Source of the DNA: Irpex lacteus
Lineage: Eukaryota; Basidiomycota; Agaricomycetes; Polyporales; Irpicaceae
Direction: 5' to 3'
Length of the DNA: 64,000 nt
Assembly: GCA_001986395.2 (NCBI GenBank)
Contig: MQVO02000009.1
Location: 868,001 to 932,000, forward strand
Shown here: positions 26,796-37,983 of the stretch, piece by piece
How the letters are laid out: each line of letters opens with the position of its first letter
Numbering within the stretch: the first letter of the stretch is position 1
Translations under genes and position numbers: made by a program
Notes under the pieces: generated by a model
Told to the model about the DNA's origin: nothing
What the model saw: only the letters and a program-made list of their open reading frames with translations
Database searches by the model: none

Positions 26796-28849
26796 TGCAT
26801 GCCTCCAAAACCGTTAACTCATCAGCGCGTCGGGTCGGCGGGCAAGGTATCGTCCTTCATCCCGGTGAAACTGCTCTCTGTCCGACAAACGAGCGTGAGT
26901 GGATACAGAGACATGGCTTACGGAAACGCGAGAGGACGATTGGTCGTGAGCTCTTGCCAGACAGAGAGGAAGCCATTTCCAAGGTACGGGTGTGGGGTTT
27001 GTACCATTAGGATGGGACGTGGAATGACACCGCGAGAGGACGTTGTGAGTAAGGAGAGGTTATATCCTAGGACGGATGTATGTCGAGAAGGTTTAGGGCT
27101 GAATTGGGAGAGCGGTAATTGATATACCATGATGCACGAGAAGGTTTGGGGAGTAGGATAGAGACCGAAGGATGAGAATCGGATGTCGATGGCTTGATCG
27201 TCAAATGAAAATACTTCTAGGATGTTCGAGAGCCATCCGAGGGTATTATAGGTACGTTCGAAACTTGCAACCTGTTAGATTCCTTCATGAACAGAAGCCC
27301 AGATGCTTGCAAATCGCTTCTGCTTGACTGAAACATAACAGGGATGAGGAGAGTTCACCAGCGAGGTTTATCACTGACCTAGTCAAGGACATAAGACATA
27401 TCAGGTCTACTCCACTCGTCTCACAGAAAGGGCGTTAGAAGAGCGGCCAGCGATTGGTGCCGTGAACGGGACCGAGGCGGTGATGCGCAAAAGAGCAGCA
27501 CTTAACCCTTCCGAGAGGTTGCGTACCCAAGCAGAGTCGACTGTCCAATGGCATGCACCGGTACAAGATTATCAGTATTCAGTAATGGGCTATGGAAATT
27601 GAATGCCAAACGTCACATGAATTAAATTGGACGAGGAATGACAGTGTAGATTCACGCACTTAGGGTTATTTTGGGATTCGAAGCGTTCGGCCGTTGTATG
27701 CTGTATTAACTGTATAGACAAGCGTGTATGGGTGAAACATAATGGTTGCGACCACCGTATTGTATACCGGGGCGGGTGACACACTGTGAGAAAAGCCGGC
27801 AACTGCGGCTCTGAAACATAAGAAAGTCATTCATTCGTTTACAAACATTGCTGTCTAAAATTATCAGCTCTTTTATATAGCCAATTGTACTCGAGTGTGA
27901 CGTACGGTGTTTACGCCTCCAAGCTACAGCAAGCTTGAATAGTTACTTATCGCAATTAGTGCCGTGCTAACACACATGAAGTACTTATACCGCGACGCCA
28001 CCAACGAACTGCCACATCTCTGCTGAGTTGTCTTCATCGCAATACAAGCCATGGTAAAATTCCATACTTGACTGGTCCAGGAGTTTCAAGTGGGCTGGAA
28101 GCCAGGGGACAAAGATGGTGATGGTCTATGCGAAAGACGTTTGAGAGCTGCGCCACCAAGTCTCTGACTACCATTTTCGGCCACGATCGGGGTAAGCGGT
28201 TTTTGCCGAAGTTGCTCCTTAGCATCACCAGTCTTACTAGCATGCCAGCGTATCTGTTCCTACACTGCAGCGCATTCGGTGTATTCGGAGAAAGCTCTAC
28301 TAGAATAAAACAGGCACTGCATCCCCTTGGCGATCAGGAGTAAGTATTTGAGCAGTACCCATGCCACCTATGATCTCAATGGTAAGTAGTGGACCATAGT
28401 TCGCATTGTCACTGCTGTCATATAACCTCATCTGCTGAAGTTGATTTAGAGCATCCCTCAGGTTGATGATGACCCACCGGAGAGTACATCGAGACGAGGC
28501 GGTGCGTCCGCTGGCCAACTGGCCGCGCAGCTCCTGGCAGATGGAATCAGTGTGATGCTGTTGCAGTCGACGAGATCACGACGCTGGGATCAGCTCGTCG
28601 AGATGCTGTACAGCCACAACTGGTTTCTTGTATTTTCTGGCCGTCCGCACGTGGCATTTGCTCTGGTGGCGACAGCAGAGCAGTTTGGCTCGCGATCATC
28701 TCTCCTGATCAGATCTTTGATGAGCGCCAATCGCTGGTTCTCATAAGTTGGAGGACATCTTCAAAAACCCTGCTTACCTCTTACCTTCATCAGCCTCGTC
28801 CCTTCGTACATATTCTCATTTTTTAGGATCCTCGACATCGACTACAACG
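26796..28849. other. 2-kb interval without a recognised gene
   Basis: It is bounded by the promoters of peroxidase 3 (minus) and the plus-strand gene at 28850. Open frames are short and unlike any family I know. An intron-like end (cattttttag at 28818-28827) just before the next start codon suggests a spliced 5' leader for that gene. Confidence 0.45.
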
Positions 28850-30296
28850 ATGAGCGCACTCCCACCAACACCTCTTTCGCCCGGCGTTGGTGCCCGTCGC
28901 AAAGGTCCCAAGAGTCTGCCAAGTCTCCCCGCATCTGCCTTCTCTCCTCCGAACACCGGAACTTCTGAGCAATTCCCCCTCGCACCGAGTCCGAGCACAC
29001 TCTACCCAGAAAAGGTCATCGATGCGCATGTGAGCGAGAACATCGACGCATGGACCGAGGATGCTGGTAAGAAACTTGAAGGAACAGCCGAAGGGATCGT
29101 TGTGTCACTAGTTGGAAAGAAACCAGAGGAGGTTGAAGCAGCGATTGAGAGGTGAGTGTGCCTTCCACGCACAATACGACCGCAGGCGTCCCGCGCACGA
29201 TGAGCCGATGGACAAGGATCACGTCGGCGGTCCACTGACACAAGTCGTGTCGTGCTGGTTACGGTTGCATTGTCCATGACGCCGTAACTCATTGCTTATC
29301 ACCTCACAGCATCCGCTCAAACCCATCAAAACCACCTGTTGTAGCCGTGCTCGTTCCGTTCTCACTCGAGGATGGCGTTCCCGCAAACCCACCGCCTTAT
29401 CTGTCCGGTTTGCCGCCAACGCCATCAACACCGTCATCGCGTTCTGCGCCACGGATCGTTTTTGCTTCTACTTACACAAGGTTCAGCACCCCTGCTGTTG
29501 ATGCACTCAAGTGGGCCTTGGACCAGGGACTATCTGTAGATCTCAGCATTCAGACGAACCTCCGAGCTGGAGAAGGCGCTTGGGAGGACCTGGAAGAGCT
29601 GCTCTCGAAAGCAACCCCAGAGAAGTTTCAAGGAAAGATCATACTCTGTACGTTGCATCAGTTTACAGCTGTCCGCTAGTCGTGTCACTCACCGTGTTCC
29701 TATCTCTTTCCATGTCGTCCTTGCCTCGATACTAAACTCAATCGCGCCACGATCGACACTCCCGTACTAAACATCACCAATACATCCACGCGCGGACCAA
29801 ACGGTGTGACGTGTTAAACAGCCAACATCCTCCCGCCACCCGATGACCTAACACTTCCCATCGTCAAACTCCTCACCCACCCAACATACAACGACTACCA
29901 ATCACAAACTGCGACCCTCTCCCTGTACGCGAACGTCAGCGTCAAGTTCCTCCCGCCCGCTTGGCCCCTGGGCGGAGACGGTAAGGTGGACAAGAAGGAG
30001 TGGAAGAGAAGAATCAAGATGTATTGTAAGTATTGCATCGCCCTCTCCTTTATACGAATATCAATTGACCGGGCTGTACGCCGATAGTGGGGCCCGCCCT
30101 TGAAGCATTTGGTTACGAGCGGATCATTTTTGGCTCCTCTCCTTCCTCACCCTCCCAACCACGCCCGCTGTCTTCGAGCGAGTGGTTCGAGCTGGCGAGG
30201 GAGTCGTTCGCTGAGTTGGGCACCGAGCAGGAGGACTTGGACGTCGTGTTCAGCGGCAACGCGAGGAAGGTGTACTCTGCTGCACCGAGTTCATAG
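28850..30296 (+). CDS. Conserved protein with amidohydrolase-like C-terminal segment
   Basis: Four exons (28850-29151, 29310-29647, 29822-30025, 30088-30296) join in frame. The N-terminus is Pro/Ser-rich and basic (LPPTPLSPGVGARRKGPK), then a folded region with VIDAHV, alternating strand/helix segments (PPVVAVLVPFSLEDG, RIVFASTYTRFSTPAVDALKWAL), and an end reading EAFGYERIIFGSS, then WFELARESFAELG and LDVVFSGNARKVYS. The last part resembles the C-terminal end of TIM-barrel metal-dependent amidohydrolases (F-G-x-x-R-I-x-F-G-S, later N-A-x-x-x-Y). I do not see an intact HxH metal motif, so an inactive or diverged member is as likely as an enzyme. Intron 2 (174 nt) is longer than usual here. It converges on the RAD54B-like gene. 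Confidence 0.7.
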
Positions 30297-30575
30297 ATGG
30301 GGAACTCTGGAGAATATGTGTGTGATGTATGTATTTATTGCTCGTCTGGAAATTACGCAAGCAAGGAAGTAAGATGTTACGCTAAGTAGTCGGTTGTATT
30401 GCAAATGGAACGTGTAGTCATTACTATGTGCTTGAGTTATTGTGACAATGTACTACGTTAGCATCCTGATCATCTACGAGTCTATTGTGCATCAGACATG
30501 TCTTTCGTCGTACGAGTCCTTCCGCATAACATGTGATAAGTGAACTAACCAGTCTGCGAGTATGTATAGGAACGC

Positions 30576-33500
30576 TCATTCGTCTTGTTCGCCTTCCTCG
30601 ACCGTCGTCTCAGATGTCCGCTCAAACAAGAACGAAACAGACCCGCCGGGGACCTTGTCAACCGCCAACGCAGGCCTTGTCTCCTTCAACACCCGCCCCA
30701 AGTCGACTGCATCCAGCAACGAACTTAGTCCACCCTTCACATCACCGGCGTCCTCATCCTCTTCGTCGTCGTCCTCTTTGTCAGGGGGAACGTACACGAG
30801 CTTCTGCAGAATCGGATCGCTGATTTGGTCCCGGGCTTTACGCCGGAGGCAGTTGATGTGCTTCCATTTACCGAGCGCGGCAAGTTGGGCTTTCTTCTGC
30901 CGCAAATACTATTCGTTCAGAGGAACAGTAATACGATTGTGAGAAAGCTGATAAGTTAGAAATGACGGTACCAGACGTACCTCCTGGTCCATCTTGTCGA
31001 ACTGAGCGGGGTCCATCGCAGACGCACTAATGAACCCCATCTCCTTCTCGTCGTCCTCTCCTCCACTCCGCTCATCGCTTGGAGTGCCGATGACGTGTCT
31101 ACTGTCGTCTTCCACTTTATCTCTCGAAGAGAGTCCGGAGGAACCCGTGGGGCAAGGGCACTCGAGGAGGTCGTGTGTGTGGCAGGCGGTATCAGGGTGG
31201 ACGGTGAAGATATCTCGGAGCTGACACAAGTCAAGTCAGAATACACCGGTGGACAGGCAGTCAGATGGAAGCTTCGGGCTTACGTCTTTACGGGTGAAGG
31301 AGTCGGACTTGGAGTCGTTTCCGCCCTACAATGTATGGTCAGTTGAGGTCCTAAGTGATGTTTACAAAAGGCATACCTTTCCCAGGAGGGCTGTAAAGAG
31401 AGCGTTGAGAGTATGTCAAGACTCAGCATGGCAGCCAAGGAGGCAGAAACTCACAATCGCTCAAGCCAAGCTTCGTAATTTGACGTTGATAGATTTTCTC
31501 TGCAATGCGTGAATACGAGGTCTTGTTCTTAGAGAAAGAATATCTTACCATCAATAGACCCCGCCGTCAAGAAGCGATAGATGAACACAGGCCGCTTTTG
31601 GCCGTCTCTGTGATCATAGTCAACGCCATCTAAACCCAAAATCAGAGGGGAGGACGGACCTGTGAATTCGGCCCATCGACTGAAGATCGTGACTGCACAC
31701 CCAAACATCGATTAGCAAGGCTTTTTACGAGCGGCATGACAGCGTACACACCTAGGGTTCCAGTCAGAGTCAATTAGACATAACCTCGATGCCCCAATGA
31801 GATTGAGACCGACACCACCAGCTTTCGAGCTCAAGAGGAACACGACTGTATAAGTCGGATCAGCATCATGATGATCTCCGGGAGCAACCAAGGTAGGTAT
31901 ACTTGCATCGCTGTTTCTGAGAACTCTTGTTGAAGTCGTTGACGTATTCTTGTCTTTTGGGTCCCGGGGTGGAACTGCACATGGCGGCAAGGTAAGCAGG
32001 TCGCTGATTACAGTGGTATAGTCGAAGCTGGAAGGAGACACGAACCCGTCAAGACGGTGATAGCTGTAGTTCTTCTTCTTGCAGAAGGCCTCGATGATGC
32101 TGAGGGTTGAAGTATAGTGAGAGACAATGATGCACTTCTCGTCCGTGGTCTACATCAGATACCAGTAAGTTCGCCATGCCAGCATTAACCACGAGAATAT
32201 CCCACCTTGTATATAGCACGAAGCAGGTTAGCCAGCGCAGCCAGTTTACCTATCAAAACCATCAGCAACTCCCACCTCCACTCGCCCTCCTCGCACTGAA
32301 CCTCCACTCACCACTCAGCGACACATCATCCACCTGCGCCCTCCCTGGCAAAAACTGCACCGCATCCGCCACGACACTGCTCCGCACGATCCCGCCCTCC
32401 CCGCCGCGCTCGTTGGCCTGGTCGAGCGCGGCCTTGAGCAGGATCGGGCTGTTGCTGATCTTGGTGAGCATGCTGATGAGCGCGAGGGAGTCGGCGGTGG
32501 AGTTCCGCACGAGGCTGTCGAGCTTCTCGGCGGTGAGGATTTTGTGGAAGATGTCCCGTTGGAGCTTTGTCGGTGCGATGAAGACTACGTATTCGTCTGG
32601 ATGGATGGTAGGGTGGGAGAGTGAGGGGGTGCTGCGGTGGCTTGTAATCATATCGTAGAAGCTTACGTTTGGGGGGAAGGAACTTCTTGAGGATCGTAGC
32701 CTCCCTCCGTAACACAAAACTATTCGCCACCTCCAAGAGCTGCGTCGCGAGATAAATTTAGTGTCACCCAGAATATTTCTATTCCGTTCTGAAACCGTAC
32801 CTGCTCCAACCTCGCCTCCCCAAGCTCCTTATCCTTGGCCGTACAATCCGGCGCCCGGCTCTTCAAAATAGGAACCTCATAGATCTTCTTGAAGCTCTTG
32901 TCGTTTCCTAATTCACCACTCTCATCAATACAACTCTTCCTTCTGTATCGTAAAGAAACATACATACCAAGTAAGCCCGGATTACAAAAATCGGCCTTCA
33001 AATTCGACATCACTGTCAGACAACACGAGAGGACAATGAATAGATAATTAATTACCATGGCATGGAACTCTCCGAGGTCGTTCTGGATAGGCGTGCCCGA
33101 GAGTATGATACGCCTCGTCGTCGAGAGCGCCTCGAACATGGCCGACGTCTTGTTGTTGGCGGACTTCAGTCGGTGGCCTGCACACACTTTAAGCTATTTG
33201 GTTCAGTGGTAGGAGAAGGTAGTGCGACTGACCTTCGTCGCAGATGATAAGCCCTATCGGTGGTCTTTACACATACACACACAAGATGAGCACATGCACC
33301 AACGCGGACGAGCGGCTTGCTTACATGCAATATTGAAGGTCCTGACTGCAGCCCCACAACACGAATCAGCCGTCTCCTCCAAACCCGTTACGATTGTAGT
33401 GGGCACTTACATCACGCTCCTCAGCCGCTCGTACCCAATAATCAACACATGGTGAATCCGCCTGTGTCATCCCATCCCATTAGTCATCTTCCCCACCAAG

Positions 33501-36409
33501 CCAACACGAATGCGAAGACTCTCGCGGAGAAAGAGAGAGACTCACGAGTTGACGAACTGCTTGATCAACGCCTTATCCTTATCACCCACGAACACTCCCA
33601 CTCGGTCTCTTCCCAGCCTACACGCACACAAACAATTATCAACATTCAACATTCAACATTCGCACCCTCGGATGGTAAATGCTTGGGGACGCACCATTTG
33701 TGAAACTCGTTCTTCCAGTTCTACAAAACAGATCTGCTTTAAGCTCGGGAGAACGAGATGGTGCGGTATGGTGGAATGGTGTGGTGGAAGGGTGGTGGAA
33801 CTCACGTTGATGAGCGTGACGGGACACACGATGAGCACTTTCCCCACGATGGGTCCGATCCCCGCGTACGGGTTCTGCTCTATCGATCCAAATCCCAATC
33901 AAAACGCCTAGTGGAAGGAGTAGACGACGGCACTCACTGAGGAGCGTCCATACGAGTGTGATGGTCTTCATTCACGGACATTCATGCATGAGTGGAGCGT
34001 CATGAATTTCATCGGAGAGAACGCACCTGCAACGTCTTACCCATCCCCCTATCATCCGACAAACAAGAGACACTCGTGAGTGCTCTAAAGATGAGCGAAG
34101 AGGGGGAGAAGGACGTACATCTCATCAGCGAGTATACACCCCCGCCCGTCGTGCCCCTTCATCGCCATCACGCATTCGTACATGAATTTCACGCCTATTC
34201 ACGAGCATCAGCGAGCGTGCGTGCGTGCGTATGCGTCGGAGTGCGGCGGTTGGCGGATGAGTCAGGGAGTGGAAGCGAGCAAGTATATGCGGGAGCGAGC
34301 GTGCGTGCGTTGGCGGGTGAGCGTTGGCGAGTGGTCGTAAGCGTTGGCGAGCGTGCGTGCGTTAGCGAGCGGGTGTACATCCAGTTACCGAGTTGGGTGG
34401 GTCGAAGTGCATTTCAGAGAGTAAATGTGAATTGGGAAGCAGGCAGGAGGAAGGAGAGAGTACGCACCCTCAACCTGATGCTCCCTCAACCGCCTCGCAA
34501 GCACAGGGTCGATGACTACTGGTACGATGGGCGCGTTCCTTTCCAAACGTCAGCGTTCGATCTTCCGTACTGTGTCTCCTCGTATTCGAAGGAGGGACGA
34601 AGAAGGGAGAAGAGCAACGGAGGAGAAGGGTTGAGGAGAAGCAGGGACGGCGAGGAGGAAGCAGGCGGAAGGGAAAGACAGGGAGATGGAAGACTCACTT
34701 CTTATTCCACCTCGCAACATGCTCAGCACTAGGAGCGGGCATGACGATGGCGCCTTTTGCGTGCGGGTCGTGTCTACGATCCAATGATTAGTTTCATCAT
34801 GTGTGTTTAAAAGCCACAATGGATGAGGTATCTCGGAGGGAACAAGGAGGAGACGTACAGAGGCCCTTTAACTTTCGCCTTCACAGGTGCATGCGCATAG
34901 AACGAGCTAGCAGAGGCCGCACCTGCCTTTTTGGGGACCACTACGCTGGAACTAGGGCTGGTTGTCGCTGCAGTCCCGCAGGACGCTTTCAGTGTCGCAG
35001 CACTTCCAGAGAACGACCCCTTCCCCACCCCCATCCCCTGTGAAACCCCTCCCCCTCCCCCTCCAAAATCCTCATCGTTCTCATACTCCCCCTCAGCACA
35101 CCCAGACCCAGAGATAGCTATAGCAGGCATGGAAGACTTAGAGATGCGCCGGTCGATCTCGACTTCTTTGTTCCCGATTATCGTTGAGTAGCCCTCTTCG
35201 ATTGAGTGAGAGGGGTCGGGGAGGCGTTTCTTGCCCATTCTGTCATTTCGAAAAATTAGGGTAAGGTGAGGTGAGTCAGGGGAAGATCCGGTGAGGATAG
35301 AGCATAAGGGGAAGAGAAGAGAAAAGAGAAATGGGAGGAGAGACGGAACTCACACAACACCCTTCTCAGAAACGAGCGTGAGGAGACTCCCACTACCTGT
35401 GCGCGTGTGCATGAGGTATGCGTCTCCGTCCCATGTTTTGTGTTTGCGTTGTTGGGGTTTTCGCCTGTGTTCGCGGGTTAGCGTTTAGCGTTCACGTTCA
35501 GTATTTCGTTCAAGTTTAGATCCACGTTCAAGGTGAAAATAGAGGTGAAGTGAGTGAGTGGGTGAGTGACTATATGCGTGCTATATGCATATGACAGAGA
35601 CATACCAGTTGACCATCCAGAACGTATCCTTCTCCTTCCCAACCCCATCTGCGTCCGTCAATGTTGGCTTGGTAGTGGAGGTGGTAATGGAGGAGGTAGA
35701 AGTGATGGTGGAAGTGGACGCGCTAGGCCTAGTGAACGACGCGCCAGGCCTAGTGAACGACGGAACTTTATAGTTTAAGCTGTTGCGCGGTTTGAGAGGG
35801 GTAAACTGCTTCACCGCCGTCGCCGAACTGCGCAGGACACTGCTACTGTTACTACTTTCCGCGGGGGCGTTGACAACAACGCCGTTAGCGAAACACGTCC
35901 CGGTCATGTAGTCCGCCTCTTTGACGGGATGGTCGATCTGGAGGTCTTTACCGCCCAGAGAAAACTCGGAGCCTGAGCCTAGGTGGGAGGGGTCTATGCC
36001 GGAGGGTTTGCCGCATGCTATTCTATTTATGTAGCAATCGGGTATTTGGATGTGAGCATATATTAATGCGTAATGAGAGGGAGGAAGGGGGGAGGGGGAG
36101 AGACGCACCGCCGTCCGTCCTCTACGTCTAACAAATCAAAGAACGACCCTTTGACGAGCAAGACACCGTCCCCATCCCACGTCTTGTGTTTCTTCTGTTG
36201 CGGAGCTCTCCTACAACCATTCACCCAACCATCCATCATCAGCACAACACCACCCCTCGTTCAAACATAGCATACCATTGGACCATCCAATAACTCCTCG
36301 GGCCATGTACTTCGACAGCGTGTCGTTTGCTGGGCGGGAGGTTTGAGCTGTCGTGGTCGAGGCGTCGTTTTGCGCTACCTGAGATGGATGGTGCTTGGAA
36401 TGCTGGCAT
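30576..36409 (-). CDS. RDH54: RDH54/RAD54B-type Swi2/Snf2 DNA translocase
   Basis: A many-exon gene starting at ATG 36409 (MPAFQAPS). The N-terminal domain carries WMVQW followed by APQQKKHKTWDGDG, as in human RAD54B (KKHKKWEGDA), and appears a second time (WMVNW, KPQQRKHKTWDGDA, about 35610-35440). Then HDPHAKGAIVMP, RRLREHQVEG, Walker A in LADEMGMGKTLQ (split by an intron), IVCPVTLINNWKNEF, Walker B ICDEGHRLKS, SGTPIQNDLGEFHAM, and the C-terminal helicase lobe with SSKAGGVGLNLIGASRL, DSDWNP and motif VI MGRIHRDGQKRPV. The C-terminus contains Cys/His-rich HTHDLLECPCPTG and an acidic stretch. The family acts in recombination by remodelling Rad51/Dmc1 filaments on duplex DNA. Exon edges around 33260-33440 are unresolved. 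Confidence 0.92.
34195..34470 (-). repeat. Intronic GT-rich minisatellite in the RAD54B-like gene
   Basis: The intron between REHQVEG and KFMYECVMAMKG is about 280 nt, several times the local norm. On the plus strand it is filled with imperfect repeats of words such as gcgagcgtgcgtgcgttggcg and gagcgttggcgag. Confidence 0.75.
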
Positions 36410-37983
36410 CTCTGAAGGTGGTGGCCGTAAAGAGTGATGATGAGTGCTCGTCACGTTCACGGCCGCGGTGTGCTGGAAGGAATGAAACGCGCTTGTCACG
36501 GTTACAATATAAACACGTGATCGTGCTTTGGGTGAGCGCTCATTCTTCCCGCGACTGATCGTGACTGAGATCTGAGATGCTGTTCAACTTGAACTTGAAC
36601 TTGAAGGTGAAGGTGACATGTGTTACTGTTACGCCGTATTGTAAACTCAAGGCACTGACATTGTGTTGGCTCTGTAGGATTGCTACGTTGCAGACTATAC
36701 GATACTCATGAAGGTGTATTCCTATACTGCCATCCTTCAAATTTGGTACGATTTGCCTCCGACTTGGTGGAATCCGTGATTCAACTGGATACGACATGAT
36801 TGATGATTGCTTGAGCCGTCATCCCCTTCTAATACCGCTGATAAACCTGACTTGTTACTGCTCAATAGGACGAGCAAGACCCTGCGACATTTCGTCAGCC
36901 ATGGTAAGGTTCAGTCGAAGTATAACTGAACGCTGAATCACTGAACTTCCTTGGGGATGCGTGTGTAGATGCGTTGTCTATAGCTCACTTCTGCTCTGAT
37001 ACAATCTCCTACATATCTCCCCACTTTACACTGGCGCCGAAGGTGACTTGACCTCGCAGTTTTTAGCTGCTACTGAAGAATCATGATAACCACGCCAGCA
37101 TTCCGCTTTTATGAACAATTTTGTAAGTTTTGTGTTGCCTGGATGGCATTCCAAGACAATGCCTGATTGCTGTATTTATCTCCGCACAGGCAGCTCGCTC
37201 CAGAGGGGGCATCGTAGCACCCTTCTTCGACATCATTGCCAGTAATCCTTCAATTTCTGACGGCTTCATACAGGCCTACTCACGAAGCACATGTGCAGCT
37301 TACCCGCCATGCTTATAGGCAACTTCAACGCTCTTAATCTGCGTTAACTCCAACCCGCGGGAAACTCCTGAGTATCTAGCAACCAGTCATACACCGTACG
37401 CCTCCGAGTCGTCGGAAGCGTGGGCCAGTCGCAGCATCTCATTGGAGAGCACGATAGGAAAGGAAGAGGAGAAGGCCCTCTTGGGTATGAAACTACTAAA
37501 ACCGATGGTATCTTTCCGTGGCTTGAAATTGACATTTACTGACACATAGACTTTTCAGCGTATCTTTCGACGATGCCGGAATTCTGGTTGTGACGTAGCC
37601 CTCTCTCTTTTACTCCCTAACCTTCGAACGTTCGACTTGTGAACCGCTTTCACGACATATTACGCGAGCTCGGTCATGGCTTGTCCACGCCGCATTGTTT
37701 CATTCATTCTACTTACTCTGTATGGGCCCGCGTGTCAAATGATCATGAGAATGCATGAGTGGGACAGATCGATATCCTTAAGATCCTTGTTATTTCCTTG
37801 TTATTTGCGAAGCGCAGAGATGATCTCCCAGTTAGACCAGAGTGCATAACCCATCGCGAACAATATTTCGAACCAATGAGACTGCAATAGCGATCCAACT
37901 CGACTACCACCCCCTTCCTTTCTTCCTTTCCGCATACACCTCACAACTCGATCATCGATAACTTGAATACGCCATTCACCCAT
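36410..37983. other. Intergenic region
   Basis: It contains the RAD54B-like promoter side and the 3' flank of the amidohydrolase gene. The stretch gttcaacttgaacttgaacttgaaggtgaaggtgac at about 36580 is a short direct repeat (actt-gaa units). No gene is recognised; the 62-residue frame at 37081-37269 has no support. Confidence 0.45.

Noticed and set aside
33992..34732. 246-residue plus-strand frame
   Set aside because: Antisense to RAD54B-like exons and its repeat-filled intron; no start or splice support.
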